In this document: positions 63,828-64,000 of the stretch, piece by piece | Layout of the letters: the number at the start of each line of letters is the position of its first letter | Position numbering within the stretch: position 1 is the first letter of the stretch | DNA from: Labilibaculum sp. | GTDB taxonomy: Bacteria > Bacteroidota > Bacteroidia > Bacteroidales > Marinifilaceae | Length of the DNA: 64,000 nucleotides | Direction: 5' to 3' | NCBI RefSeq assembly: GCF_963664555.1 | Contig: NZ_OY761461.1 | Span: 4,753,769-4,817,768, forward strand | The notes under the pieces: generated by a model | What the model was told of the DNA's origin: nothing | Seen by the model: the letters and a program-made list of their open reading frames with translations, nothing else | Database searches by the model: none | Made by a program: the position numbers and the translations under genes

Positions 63828-64000
63828 GAGGAAAGATTATATATTGGATGATGTTATCAAAATGCAGACAACAAAAGTTGATTCTGACTTAATAAATATT
63901 GAAAACTACATCTCTACCGAAAATATGCTTCCTTACAAAGGTGGTATTAAACAAGCTTCAGGTTTACCTGAGCAGGACAAGTATCTCCAATTTAAAAAAG
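63817..64000 (+). CDS. hsdS: Type I restriction specificity subunit HsdS (partial, runs off the window)
   Basis: ATG at 63817 overlaps the hsdM stop by 11 bp, the usual arrangement. The first 61 codons (DYILDDVIKMQTTKVDSDLI, then YISTENMLPYKGGI) resemble the start of an HsdS target-recognition domain, and hsdM precedes it. The C-terminus is outside the window. Confidence 0.75.
   Translation, partial: MESKRKDYILDDVIKMQTTKVDSDLINIENYISTENMLPYKGGIKQASGLPEQDKYLQFKK

Larger units (their letters stand above)
59172..64000. mobile_element. Probable accessory genomic island, left part
   Basis: Immediately after the tRNA the gene density falls, with unfamiliar genes, short repeats, octamer clusters and a type I restriction-modification locus. 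No integrase or second att site is visible within the window, so identification rests on context. The element runs off the right end. Confidence 0.45.

Noticed and set aside
59172..64000. CRISPR array
   Set aside because: The island repeats are octamers or only two imperfect copies; there are no regular repeats with unique spacers and no cas gene.

Overview
The window (about 35% G+C by eye) looks like the chromosome of a marine Bacteroidota, most likely order Bacteroidales (Marinifilaceae-like; the family is a guess). Support: promoters of the Bacteroidetes type (TTTG, 19-20 nt, TAnnTTTG) before tRNA and protein genes; few Shine-Dalgarno sequences; a B12-dependent methylmalonyl-CoA mutase pair; a DnaE with a fused proofreading exonuclease; lamin-tail surface proteins, LPP20 lipoproteins and carboxypeptidase-regulatory-like domains; and an S16 protein with a long acidic/alanine tail.

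Layout. 0.3-5.6 kb: a rightward run of a small membrane protein, mutL, two rhomboid proteases and a membrane-anchored EEP phosphatase. 5.6-12.2 kb, leftward: YwqK/MORN-type lipoprotein, DUF58 protein, trxA and dnaE. 12.5-16.6 kb: rpsP-rimM, a thioesterase, a DUF2807 adhesin-like protein, tsaC-type synthase and dapD. 16.8-20.9 kb: a divergent uracil-DNA glycosylase, two paralogous secreted carboxypeptidase-regulatory-like proteins and cardiolipin synthase. 21.0-26.6 kb: prmC-recX, two LPP20-like lipoproteins, a beta-barrel protein and prfB with its programmed frameshift. 26.6-33 kb: DUF6132 protein, arsC-like protein, a secreted EEP protein, mutA and mutB. 33-39.6 kb: small membrane and thioredoxin-like proteins, an MBL hydrolase, mpl and a TPR sensor kinase whose phosphoacceptor His is Asn. 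39.7-48.7 kb: a CoA-transferase, oxyR with a possible divergent small RNA, two identical tRNA-Glu genes, rpsT, radC, upp, folK, sppA and lpxK. 48.9-58.5 kb: a 2101-residue secreted lamin-tail protein, asd, hflX and tonB.

At 59.1 kb a tRNA-Ala(GGC) gene marks what looks like the edge of an accessory island running off the right end. It carries a cluster of GGTTTACA octamers, a leftward three-gene unit (a zinc-ribbon/HTH protein of unknown family followed by 31- and 42-residue microproteins, the latter with one membrane segment), palindromic operator-like sites, hsdM and the start of hsdS.

Strongest leads: the possible OxyS-like RNA divergent from oxyR; the zinc-ribbon plus microprotein unit; the octamer array; an exact 33-bp copy of the prfB recoding site placed upstream of the gene; a palindromic repeat at two convergent gene junctions that supplies the stop codon of one gene each time; and the His-to-Asn kinase. 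Nothing was searched in databases; family names rest on motifs I could read.
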